Positions 52,844-61,321 of a stretch of DNA of 64,000 bases are shown here, piece by piece (the stretch's first letter is position 1; the number at the start of each line of letters is the position of its first letter). The translations under genes and the position numbers were made by a program. Below the pieces are notes generated by a model. The model saw only the letters and a program-made list of their open reading frames with translations, did not search any database and had not been told where the DNA came from. This stretch comes from an uncultured Pelagibacteraceae bacterium. Its GTDB lineage: Bacteria > Pseudomonadota > Alphaproteobacteria > Pelagibacterales > Pelagibacteraceae. The stretch lies in the NCBI GenBank assembly GCA_902634485.1, contig CACPKA010000005.1, positions 1 through 64,000 of the forward strand, in the 5' to 3' direction.

Positions 52844-54301
52844 TTATTTATCTGATACCAAATAATACATTACAAATCCAATAAAAGCTCCTATCAACCA
52901 TGCGTATGATTGTAGAAAATTAAAGTTTATATTCCAAATTGTAGATGAAGAAAAAATGAATCCAATTAACAAAGAATAAATAGCTTTAAAGTGCCATCCG
53001 CTAGAATAATAATATTTTCCTTTCGTATCTGCAGAAAAAAGATCCTTGCTCAGTATATTTTGTTTTTTTACGATATAATAATCTGCGATAACAATTCCAA
53101 AAATAGGCCCAAAAAAAGATCCCACTGTGTCGATTATTGATAAAATTCCAATTTGACTTAATATTGAAACCCAAGTTGCTCCAATAAAAAAAGCAATTAT
53201 GCCTATTATAACACCTGAACTATTCGGATTTAAAGTATTAGGCGCCAAATTAATTAATGAATACTGCGTTGGTATAAAATTTGCAATTAAATTAGTTGAT
53301 GCTGTAGCAAACAAAATAAAAATTAATACTATTACACTTAAAAAAATATTATCAAATTTTCCGATAATATCTGTTGGGCTTACAAAAATTCGTTCTAGGT
53401 TAGGAAAGTTTTGATTTAATATTATATCCGAACCTAAGACTATAAAAATAGAAAATATAGAAAAAATTAACAAATTGAGAACTAAACTTAAGTTACCTTT
53501 TTTTAATTCTTTTTCATTTTTTACAAATCTTGAAAAGTCACCAAAATTAACTATTACAATCGAAAAATAAGCAAACATTGTTCCAAAAACTGTTAAAAAA
53601 GGATAAATATTACTTTTTGAAATTACATTTCCAGGAATAAATAATTGTTGAAAAGAATTTTTAACATCAATTAAATTTGTAGAAGAAATAATAATACAAA
53701 ATAAAATTAAACCAATATAAACAAAAATTGCTGAAAAATTTATAAATAATTTATTAAAATTTTGACCTCTTCTAAATAAATAAATTTGTATACCTATTGA
53801 TATTATAAATGCAAACCAATCAATAATATTTAGCCCAAAATAAAAAAAAGTAAAAATTTCTTTATCTAAAAATTCGTTATCTATAGAAAAAAAGGTCATT
53901 CTTATTAGGTAGCCAAAAGATTTTGATAAAAAAAATGATTGAACACCAAACATAAAGACGCCAACTAATCCTCTTAAAATAGCTACATAACGTGCTCCCA
54001 ATATTCCCATTGAAGTTCTTAAAAGAACTGGAAATGGTATTCCATGTTTTTGAGAAGGTTTTCCAATTAAATTACATAAAAAAACTACTAATAAAGCAGC
54101 ACTAAATGTCCCAAAAAAAACTATTGAAACATTAACTTGATAAACAATGTAGAGAGAGGCTATTAAAGAAAAACCTATTATACTTTGAATAGCGCATCCC
54201 CAAAAACAAAATAAGCTTTTCCAATTCCACGTCTTATTATTAGGGTTAACTGAAACTAATTCCCAATTGGTAAGCTTAATGTTGATTTTATTTTGAATCA
54301 C
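52844..54301 (-). CDS. NCS1-family nucleobase/hydantoin-type permease
   Basis: NPNNKTWNWKSLFCFWGCAIQS, KHGIPFPVLLRTSMGILGARYVAILRGLVGVFMFGVQ; about 12 TM segments. Confidence 0.85.
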   Translation of the reverse strand: MIQNKINIKLTNWELVSVNPNNKTWNWKSLFCFWGCAIQSIIGFSLIASLYIVYQVNVSIVFFGTFSAALLVVFLCNLIGKPSQKHGIPFPVLLRTSMGILGARYVAILRGLVGVFMFGVQSFFLSKSFGYLIRMTFFSIDNEFLDKEIFTFFYFGLNIIDWFAFIISIGIQIYLFRRGQNFNKLFINFSAIFVYIGLILFCIIISSTNLIDVKNSFQQLFIPGNVISKSNIYPFLTVFGTMFAYFSIVIVNFGDFSRFVKNEKELKKGNLSLVLNLLIFSIFSIFIVLGSDIILNQNFPNLERIFVSPTDIIGKFDNIFLSVIVLIFILFATASTNLIANFIPTQYSLINLAPNTLNPNSSGVIIGIIAFFIGATWVSILSQIGILSIIDTVGSFFGPIFGIVIADYYIVKKQNILSKDLFSADTKGKYYYSSGWHFKAIYSLLIGFIFSSSTIWNINFNFLQSYAWLIGAFIGFVMYYLVSDK

Positions 54302-54325
54302 TACTTTATATTAAACTAATATAAT

Positions 54326-55660
54326 TTACTGTCCATATAGGAGAGTTGGAAGCCATAGAACAATTTTTGGAAATATTATAATTATTATTAAACCAATTAT
54401 TTGAAGTACCATAAATTGCATCATTCCTAGATATATATCTTTTAAATCCCATTCTGGAACCACACCTTTTAAAAAGTATGCTGATAAAGCAACAGGTGGA
54501 GAAAGCCAGGCGGTTTGTAAATTAACAGCCACAAGTATTGCAAACCATGTTAAATTAAAACCAAGTGCTTCAATTAATGGTAATATAATAGGAACTATAA
54601 TCATTACAATTGGAACCCACTCTAATGGCCAGCCCAAAAGAAAAATTACACCCATAACAATTGCTAAAATTAAGTATTTATTCATTTCTAAAGATAATAA
54701 AAACTCCGTAAGAAGCATAGGAGTCCCTAAACGAGCAAAAACAGCTCCGAAGAAATTTGAAGCTGCTACTAAAACCATTATTAAAGCTGAAATTTCTAAA
54801 GTTTTAACAAGTGCATCTTGTAATTTTGATAGAGTTAATTTTTTGTAAGCTAGAGATAATAATAAAGCACCCATAGCTCCACATCCGGCTGCTTCTGTTG
54901 GTGTTGCAAAACCAAATAGTATACTACCTAAAGCTGCAAAAACTAATGCAGCAGGTGGAACTAAACCAAGAAAAAATTCAATCCAAACATCTTTCATGCT
55001 TGTTGCTCTCATATCTTCTGGCAAAGGTGGTCCTAGTTTTGGATCCATCATGCATCTAATTGTTGTGTATGCTGCATATAAACTGGCAAGTAAAATTCCT
55101 GGAATTATTGCTGCTGCAAATAAATCTATTACGGGTATTTCCATTATAGGTCCCATAACAACAAGCATAATACTTGGAGGAATTAAAATTCCTAATGTAC
55201 CACCAGCTGTAATAGTTCCGGCTGCTAATCTTACGTTATATCCTGACCTATTCATTGATTTTGCAGCCATAATTCCTAAAATTGTAACTGAAGCTCCAAC
55301 AATTCCGGTTGCAGCTGCAAATATTACTGAAACAAACAAAACTGCATAATAAAGTGAACCCCTAACTTTCGCTAACATCAGCTGAAATGCTGAAAATAAT
55401 CTTTCCATTAAACCAGCTTGTTCCATCATTATACCCATAAAGACAAAGAGTGGGACGGCGGCTAAGGTTTGTTCTGTCATAACCATCGAAAATTGTAAGG
55501 TCATTAAATAAAAAACAAGCTTTCCAAAGCCTAGATAACCAAAAACAAAACCTAAAAATATTAAAGTGAAAGAAATTGGAAACCCAACAAATATTGAAAA
55601 AAGCATTACTCCAATTAAAATAAAACCTAGTATGGCTGGATCAATAAATTCAGCTATCAT
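54326..55660 (-). CDS. dctM: TRAP transporter large permease (DctM)
   Basis: Multi-TM DctM; VGFPISFTLIFLGF, GIVGASVTILGIMAAKSMNRSGYNVRLAAGTITAGGTLGILIPPSIMLVVMG. Confidence 0.95.
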   Translation of the reverse strand: MIAEFIDPAILGFILIGVMLFSIFVGFPISFTLIFLGFVFGYLGFGKLVFYLMTLQFSMVMTEQTLAAVPLFVFMGIMMEQAGLMERLFSAFQLMLAKVRGSLYYAVLFVSVIFAAATGIVGASVTILGIMAAKSMNRSGYNVRLAAGTITAGGTLGILIPPSIMLVVMGPIMEIPVIDLFAAAIIPGILLASLYAAYTTIRCMMDPKLGPPLPEDMRATSMKDVWIEFFLGLVPPAALVFAALGSILFGFATPTEAAGCGAMGALLLSLAYKKLTLSKLQDALVKTLEISALIMVLVAASNFFGAVFARLGTPMLLTEFLLSLEMNKYLILAIVMGVIFLLGWPLEWVPIVMIIVPIILPLIEALGFNLTWFAILVAVNLQTAWLSPPVALSAYFLKGVVPEWDLKDIYLGMMQFMVLQIIGLIIIIIFPKIVLWLPTLLYGQ

Positions 55661-56268
55661 TCGTTACCTGGCCACTTTCCTTTAGTCATCGCGTAATAGC
55701 TTTTAAATAGTTCTGAAATTCCTTGTATTAAAAGAAATATAATACCAAACCATAAACATGATTTTATGGGCCACATATATGGCATCCAAGTAGTGTCCAT
55801 ACCTCTTTCCCCTCTCATTATTGACTCCTGAAGAAACCCAGTAGTCATATATAGAAACACAATTAGTCCTGGAAAATAAAATAAAATGTATAAAACAAAA
55901 TCAATTAAACCTTGATTTTTTACTTTAAAATTTCTGTATAAAAAATCTGCTCTTATATGAACTCCTTTTGAAAGTGCATAACCAGCACCCAACATAAATA
56001 AAGCACCGTAAAGAAATCTGCTAATATCGTAAGCCCAAATTGTAGGAGCTAAAAATAATTTTCTTGCAAAAACCTCGTATGTCATTGCTAAAATTAATGG
56101 CATTAAAATCCAACAAACTATGTTGCCTGTTATCTTGCTAAATTTGTCAATGGAAGTAATAGATTTTGCCATCCATTTAGGCATATCTTCTGGCATCTTG
56201 CCTGGGCCACCTCGCCTTTCGGCAATCATTTCATCTGAAATATCTAATTTAGTTGGTTTTTCTGACAT
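55657..56268 (-). CDS. dctQ: TRAP transporter small permease (DctQ)
   Basis: 4-TM protein, MTYEVFARKLF...W AYDISRFLYGALFMLGAGYALSKGVHIRADFLY; between dctP and dctM. Confidence 0.93.
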   Translation of the reverse strand: MSEKPTKLDISDEMIAERRGGPGKMPEDMPKWMAKSITSIDKFSKITGNIVCWILMPLILAMTYEVFARKLFLAPTIWAYDISRFLYGALFMLGAGYALSKGVHIRADFLYRNFKVKNQGLIDFVLYILFYFPGLIVFLYMTTGFLQESIMRGERGMDTTWMPYMWPIKSCLWFGIIFLLIQGISELFKSYYAMTKGKWPGNE

Positions 56269-56281
56269 AAAACTCCCAAAA

Positions 56282-56315
56282 AAATAAAGCGGACTAATTT
56301 TAGTCCGCTTTATTT
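56282..56315 (-). terminator. Intra-operonic hairpin (perfect 15-bp stem, 4-nt loop) followed by a T-tract, between dctP and dctQ
   Basis: AAATAAAGCGGACTA-ATTT-TAGTCCGCTTTATTT; U-rich run on the transcript side before the dctQ start at 56268. Confidence 0.85.
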
Positions 56316-56347
56316 AAATTACATTATAGTTTAATTAAAAACTATTT

Positions 56348-57442
56348 TTATTTCAATGTCGCTGCGTGAGCCATTCCTAGCTTAGCATTTGACATTTGAG
56401 CACCACTCCAGAATGGAACAGCTATATCAGCAAAAGCTTTTTGAGAATCCCAAACTTTTTTGAAAAATGCATTTCCTGCTGCATTTTTATTCAAAGTAGC
56501 TTTAGCTGCTGCCATATACTCCTTGAAATAATCTGAAGGAGTATCTTCTAATATAACACCATGCTTAGTTGTTAACTCAGCAAGAGCTTTACCATTTTCA
56601 TATATTCTGTAGCTTAATGATTTTGCTAAAGATGCGTTTGCCGCAACTTCTAGTGATTTTTTCTCATGATCAGTTAAAGAATTATATAATTTACCTGTCA
56701 TGTAAAAATCAGCATTAACCACTACTTGGTGTAAACCTTGTAAGTAATAATGTTTTAGAACTTTATAGAAACCAAACACCAAATCAGGTTTTGGACAACA
56801 CCATTCAGCAGCATCAATTGTTCCTGCTTGAAGAGCTGGAAGAATATCTCCACCTCCCATAGCTACAGAAGCAATACCAATGTCTTTATAAGTTTGTCCT
56901 GGAATTCCTGGAGGAGTTCTAAATTTGTAAGTTCTGAAATCATCCATATTTTTGATTTGTTTTGGAAACCAACCTAAAGCTTCTGGTCCAACTGGTTGAA
57001 GCATAAATCCTTTTATGTCTCTTCCCATTTCTGACCAAAGTTGATCGTATAACTCTTTTCCACCACCATATTGGAACCAAGATAAGAATGCTATATTGTC
57101 AATTCCTACTCCCGCTCCTGCTACTGGCGAACCAAATAACATTGCAGCCGGATGATCACCTGACCAATAGTGTGTCCAAGCAAATCCACAGTCAATCAAA
57201 CCTTTGTCCACAGCATCTAAAGTTTCTTTAACTCCAACTACTGTGCCTGCAGGCATGATTTCAAATTTTAGTGAACCTCCTGTTAAAGCAGTAACTGTAT
57301 CTGTGAAGTCTTTTAACATAACTACTTCATCAGCTTTAGCACTGATAACAGTTTGGCACTTTAATGTTTTTGCTGCATTAGCATTTGAAATAAAACCAAA
57401 TACTAAAGTAATAGCAAATAACATCGAAATGATTTTTTTCAT
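56348..57442 (-). CDS. dctP: TRAP transporter periplasmic substrate-binding protein (DctP family, TakP-like)
   Basis: Signal peptide; MLKDFTDTVTALTGGSLKFEIMPAGTVVGVKETLDAVDKGLIDCGFAW, LPALQAGTIDAAEWCCPKPDLVFGFYKVLKHYYLQG. Confidence 0.94.
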   Translation of the reverse strand: MKKIISMLFAITLVFGFISNANAAKTLKCQTVISAKADEVVMLKDFTDTVTALTGGSLKFEIMPAGTVVGVKETLDAVDKGLIDCGFAWTHYWSGDHPAAMLFGSPVAGAGVGIDNIAFLSWFQYGGGKELYDQLWSEMGRDIKGFMLQPVGPEALGWFPKQIKNMDDFRTYKFRTPPGIPGQTYKDIGIASVAMGGGDILPALQAGTIDAAEWCCPKPDLVFGFYKVLKHYYLQGLHQVVVNADFYMTGKLYNSLTDHEKKSLEVAANASLAKSLSYRIYENGKALAELTTKHGVILEDTPSDYFKEYMAAAKATLNKNAAGNAFFKKVWDSQKAFADIAVPFWSGAQMSNAKLGMAHAATLK

Positions 57443-57584
57443 GTTTTTCCCTCTTTAGTTAATTTTTAAAAAACTGAGTGTTTCAAATATTTTAGTTATG
57501 ACAAGTAAAAATTTAATAAATACAACCTGATTAAGCCTTGGTTATACTGGAGTTTTTTAAATAACTCATTATAAACATTCTAAT

Positions 57585-59189
57585 ATGGAAAATTTTGACT
57601 ACATTATAATTGGAGCTGGATCAGCAGGATGTGTGTTAGCAAACAGACTAACAAAAAATCCAAAAATTAATGTTTTATTATTAGAGGCAGGTGGAAAGGA
57701 TTCAAACCCTTGGATACATATTCCAGGAGGATATTTCAAAACAATGCATAACCCTAAAACAGACTGGTGTTTTACAACAGAGAAAGAGCCAAACTGCAAT
57801 AATAGAGAAATGGTTTACCCAAGAGGAAAAACTCTTGGTGGAAGTTCATCTATAAATGGAATGCTATATATAAGAGGTCAATCTAACGACTATAATTATT
57901 GGAGACAGTTAGGAAATGTTGGTTGGTCTTGGGAAGATGTTTTGCCTTACTTTAAAAAATCTGAAGACTTTCAGTTTGGTGAAAACGAATTTCATGGATC
58001 TGGTGGCCCTATAAAAGTTGAAAAAATCAGAGCAACATTCAAAGTATTAGATTTATTTTTAGAAGCAGCTGAAGAGTTTGGTTATAAAAAAACTGAAGAT
58101 TTTAATACTGGAAATAATGAAGGTATGGGTTATTTTCCTTTTACTGTTAAAAATGGATTTAGATGTAGTACTGCTGTTGGTTATTTAAATCCTATAAAAA
58201 AAAGAAAAAATTTAAAAATTATTACCAATGCTCATATAAAAAATATTGATTTTGTAAATAAAAGAGCAACAAATGTAAACTATTGGATTGATAATGAATT
58301 ATTTTCAGTTAAAGCAAACATAGAAATAATTTTAAGCGCAGGAACTATAGGATCACCACATATTTTACAAGCTTCAGGTATTGGTCCTGGAAAACTTTTA
58401 AAAGATAATAATATTCAAGTTATTAAAGATCATTCTGAAGTAGGTACAAATCTTACGGACCATTTAATGCTTAGACCAGTTTATAAAATAAAAAACTTAG
58501 AAACATTAAACGATATTTATTATAGTATACCAAAAAAAATATTAACTGGATTAAAATTCTTTTTATTTAGAAAAGGACCTTTAACTGTTGGTGCAAGCTA
58601 TGCATGTGGTTTTATAAAAAGTGATCCACATCTTGAAACTCCTAATTTACAATTTCATATCTCGCCAGCGAGCACCGATATTTTGGGAAAAGCTTCTCTT
58701 CATAATTTTCCAGCATTTACACCAACAATAACTAATGTGAGACCAACAAGCAGAGGTTCTATTGAATTAAAATCTCCTGATACAAGAGTTTCACCAAAAA
58801 TAAAAATGAATTATTTGTCAACACAGGAAGATAGAGAAATAGCAGGAAAATCTTTAAAAATTGTACGTAAGATTGTAATGAATTCAAAAGCTTATAAAGA
58901 ATATGAGCCAGAAGAATTAAGACCAGGTATTAATATTAACGATAATGAAGATCTTGCAAAAGAAGCTGGAAAATTTGCTAACACAATATTTCATCCTGTC
59001 AGCACCTGTAGAATGGGAAAAGATGAAAAATCAGTAGTAAGTGATAGACTTGTTGTACATGGATTATCTAACTTAAGAATTGTAGATGCCTCAGTTATGC
59101 CTCACATAACATCAGGAAATACTAATGCACCAACTATTATGATTGCCGAAAAAGCAGCAGACATGATAATAGAAGATAGCAAATCATGA
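57585..59189 (+). CDS. GMC-family flavin oxidoreductase (choline/alcohol dehydrogenase-like)
   Basis: DYIIIGAGSAGCVLANRLTKN, YPRGKTLGGSSSINGMLYIRGQSNDYNYW, SAGTIGSPHILQASGIGPG, FHPVSTCRMG, VDASVMPHITSGNTNAPTIMIAEKAADMI. Confidence 0.96.
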   Translation: MENFDYIIIGAGSAGCVLANRLTKNPKINVLLLEAGGKDSNPWIHIPGGYFKTMHNPKTDWCFTTEKEPNCNNREMVYPRGKTLGGSSSINGMLYIRGQSNDYNYWRQLGNVGWSWEDVLPYFKKSEDFQFGENEFHGSGGPIKVEKIRATFKVLDLFLEAAEEFGYKKTEDFNTGNNEGMGYFPFTVKNGFRCSTAVGYLNPIKKRKNLKIITNAHIKNIDFVNKRATNVNYWIDNELFSVKANIEIILSAGTIGSPHILQASGIGPGKLLKDNNIQVIKDHSEVGTNLTDHLMLRPVYKIKNLETLNDIYYSIPKKILTGLKFFLFRKGPLTVGASYACGFIKSDPHLETPNLQFHISPASTDILGKASLHNFPAFTPTITNVRPTSRGSIELKSPDTRVSPKIKMNYLSTQEDREIAGKSLKIVRKIVMNSKAYKEYEPEELRPGININDNEDLAKEAGKFANTIFHPVSTCRMGKDEKSVVSDRLVVHGLSNLRIVDASVMPHITSGNTNAPTIMIAEKAADMIIEDSKS

Positions 59190-59761
59190 ATGAACAAATA
59201 ATTATTTTTTCCCAAATCGTATTTATTGACCTAGTTTTAGCTGGTGATAATGCAATTATAATTGGAATGGTTGCCTCGCAATTTCCACCTGAACAAAGAA
59301 AAAAAATTATTTTTTGGGGAATTGGTGGAGCTGTAATTTTAAGAATTATATTAACTCTTCTGACTGCTTATTTACTGCAAATAACAGGATTGAGATTAAT
59401 TGGTGGATTAGCGCTACTATATATCTGTTATAAACTTTATTCAGATGTAATTAAAAAATCTTCAATAGATAACGAAAAAATCAAGGTAGAAAATTCAAGT
59501 TTTTGGAAAGCGATTTGGACAGTTTTAATAGCAGATTTTACAATGAGTCTTGATAATGTATTAGGAGTTGCAGGTGCTGCAAAAGATCACTATTGGCTTC
59601 TTGTTTTTGGTCTTGTTTTATCTATAGCGTTGATGGCAACTGCTGCAACGTTAATATCTGGATGGATTAAAAAATATACTTGGATAGGTTGGGTTGGATT
59701 ATTTGCAATACTAGCAGTGGCTATTGAATTGATTTATACTGATTTAAAACTATTCTTATAA
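59186..59761 (+). CDS. TerC/YjbE-family integral membrane protein
   Basis: FIDLVLAGDNAIIIGMVA, ADFTMSLDNVLGVAGAAKDHYWLL; multi-TM. Confidence 0.92.
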   Translation: MNEQIIIFSQIVFIDLVLAGDNAIIIGMVASQFPPEQRKKIIFWGIGGAVILRIILTLLTAYLLQITGLRLIGGLALLYICYKLYSDVIKKSSIDNEKIKVENSSFWKAIWTVLIADFTMSLDNVLGVAGAAKDHYWLLVFGLVLSIALMATAATLISGWIKKYTWIGWVGLFAILAVAIELIYTDLKLFL

Positions 59762-59762
59762 A

Positions 59763-60530
59763 ATGTATTTAAAAAAATATAATCTAAAAAATAAATATGC
59801 ACTAGTAACAGGAGCTGGAAAAGGATTAGGAAGAGCTTGTGCAATTGCTCTCGCAGAAGCAGGATGTAATTTGATTATTATTAGTAGAACAAAAAAAGAT
59901 TTATCTTCAGTTACAAAAATTATAAAAAAACTCAAAGTAAAATGTAAATCATATATTTGTGATATAACTAATTATAATCAAATAAAATCAATAGTTAATA
60001 AACAAAAACGAATTGATATTTTAGTAAATAACGCTGGAAACAACATTCCTGAACATTTTACAAAGGTTAAAACTAAAAATATGGAGTACTTAGTAAAGAT
60101 AAATACTATTGCAGCTTTTAATGTAGCTCAATTGTGCGCGTTAAAAATGATAACGCTTAAAAATAGAAAAAAAATTGGTGCATCAATTATTAATATGTCT
60201 TCGCAAATGGGTCATGTAGGAGGACCTATAAGAAGTGTTTATAATATGAACAAATGGGGTTTGGAAGGACTAACAAAAGGAATGGCAGTAGATTTAGCAA
60301 AATACAATATAAGAGTGAATACAGTTGCCCCCACTTTTGTTGTAACACCAATGACAAAAAAATTCTTAAAAGTTAAAAAGTTTAAAAGAGAAACTTTGAA
60401 TAACATTCCTTTAGGTAGATTTGCAGAAATGTCAGAAATAGCATCTACTGTCGTTTTTTTAGCATCTGATGCTGCTTCAATGATTCATGGAACATCTATA
60501 TTAGTAGACGGCGGATGGACTGCAAAATAA
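59763..60530 (+). CDS. Short-chain dehydrogenase/reductase (SDR)
   Basis: ALVTGAGKGLGRACAIALAEAG, VNNAGNN, INMSSQMGHVGGPIRSVYNMNKWGLEGLTKGMAVDLAKYNIRVNTVAPTFVVTPM, DGGW. Confidence 0.95.
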   Translation: MYLKKYNLKNKYALVTGAGKGLGRACAIALAEAGCNLIIISRTKKDLSSVTKIIKKLKVKCKSYICDITNYNQIKSIVNKQKRIDILVNNAGNNIPEHFTKVKTKNMEYLVKINTIAAFNVAQLCALKMITLKNRKKIGASIINMSSQMGHVGGPIRSVYNMNKWGLEGLTKGMAVDLAKYNIRVNTVAPTFVVTPMTKKFLKVKKFKRETLNNIPLGRFAEMSEIASTVVFLASDAASMIHGTSILVDGGWTAK

Positions 60531-61321
60531 TTAAGTTTTGTTTATTAATTTTTTTTATTTCATTTAAGTCTTATGCTGTAGAATTTAATGGTAAATTTAT
60601 TCAAGGACATTACATAATAGGAAAAACCAATCCAAATTCTACAGTTACAATAGATAAAAGAAAAATCAAAGTTTCTAAAGATGGATATTTTGCATTTGGA
60701 TTGGATAGAGAAAGAAAGTATGACGTAGTAATAAAAATTGAAAAAGATGGAAATACAAATAAAATTATTAAAAAAGTTCAAAAAAGAAAATATAACATCC
60801 AAAGAATTGACGGACTTGAAGAAAAGAAAGTTACTCCACCTGAAGAAGTTTATGAAAGAATTAAAAATGAAAATAAACTCATAGCTAAAGCAAGGGAGAT
60901 AAATTCAGATTTAGATTTTTTTAAGGATAAATTCATTTTGCCATTGGAAAATGCAATAATCACTGGTGTCTATGGAAGTCAAAGAATATTAAATGGTAAG
61001 CCGCGTTGGCCTCACTATGGAATTGATTTTGCAGGTGATCTTGGAACACCCATAAAAGCCATGGCTGATGGCATTGTTACCTTAGAAGAAAATGATTTGT
61101 ATTTTACAGGTGCAACTTTAATTTTTGATCACGGTCATGGAATTTCAACATTGTATATGCATTTGGATGAAATCTTTGTTGAAAAAGGTGATATCGTAAA
61201 ACAAGGCGATGTCATTGGAACAGTTGGTTCAAGTGGCAGATCTACAGGTCCACATTTAGACGTAAGATTAAATTGGTTTGGAACAAGATTAGATCCAGCA
61301 ACAGTATTGGATATAAATTAA
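60515..61321 (+). CDS. M23-family metallopeptidase (murein endopeptidase-like)
   Basis: Signal peptide; PRWPHYGIDFAGDLGTPIKAMADGIV, FDHGHGISTLYMHLDEIFVEKGDIVKQGDVIGTVGSSGRSTGPHLDVRLNWFG. Confidence 0.95.
   Translation: MDCKIIKFCLLIFFISFKSYAVEFNGKFIQGHYIIGKTNPNSTVTIDKRKIKVSKDGYFAFGLDRERKYDVVIKIEKDGNTNKIIKKVQKRKYNIQRIDGLEEKKVTPPEEVYERIKNENKLIAKAREINSDLDFFKDKFILPLENAIITGVYGSQRILNGKPRWPHYGIDFAGDLGTPIKAMADGIVTLEENDLYFTGATLIFDHGHGISTLYMHLDEIFVEKGDIVKQGDVIGTVGSSGRSTGPHLDVRLNWFGTRLDPATVLDIN

Noticed and set aside
57443-57584. GAGTT-TTTTAAAT-AACTC inverted repeat in the dctP/GMC divergent spacer as a regulator site
   Set aside because: Short, AT-dominated and likely by chance in this composition; no regulator gene nearby to support it.
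61273-61320. N-terminal extension of the M24 protein overlapping the M23 gene
   Set aside because: Conserved start fits ATG 61321, coupled to the M23 stop; extension is out-of-frame M23 sequence.
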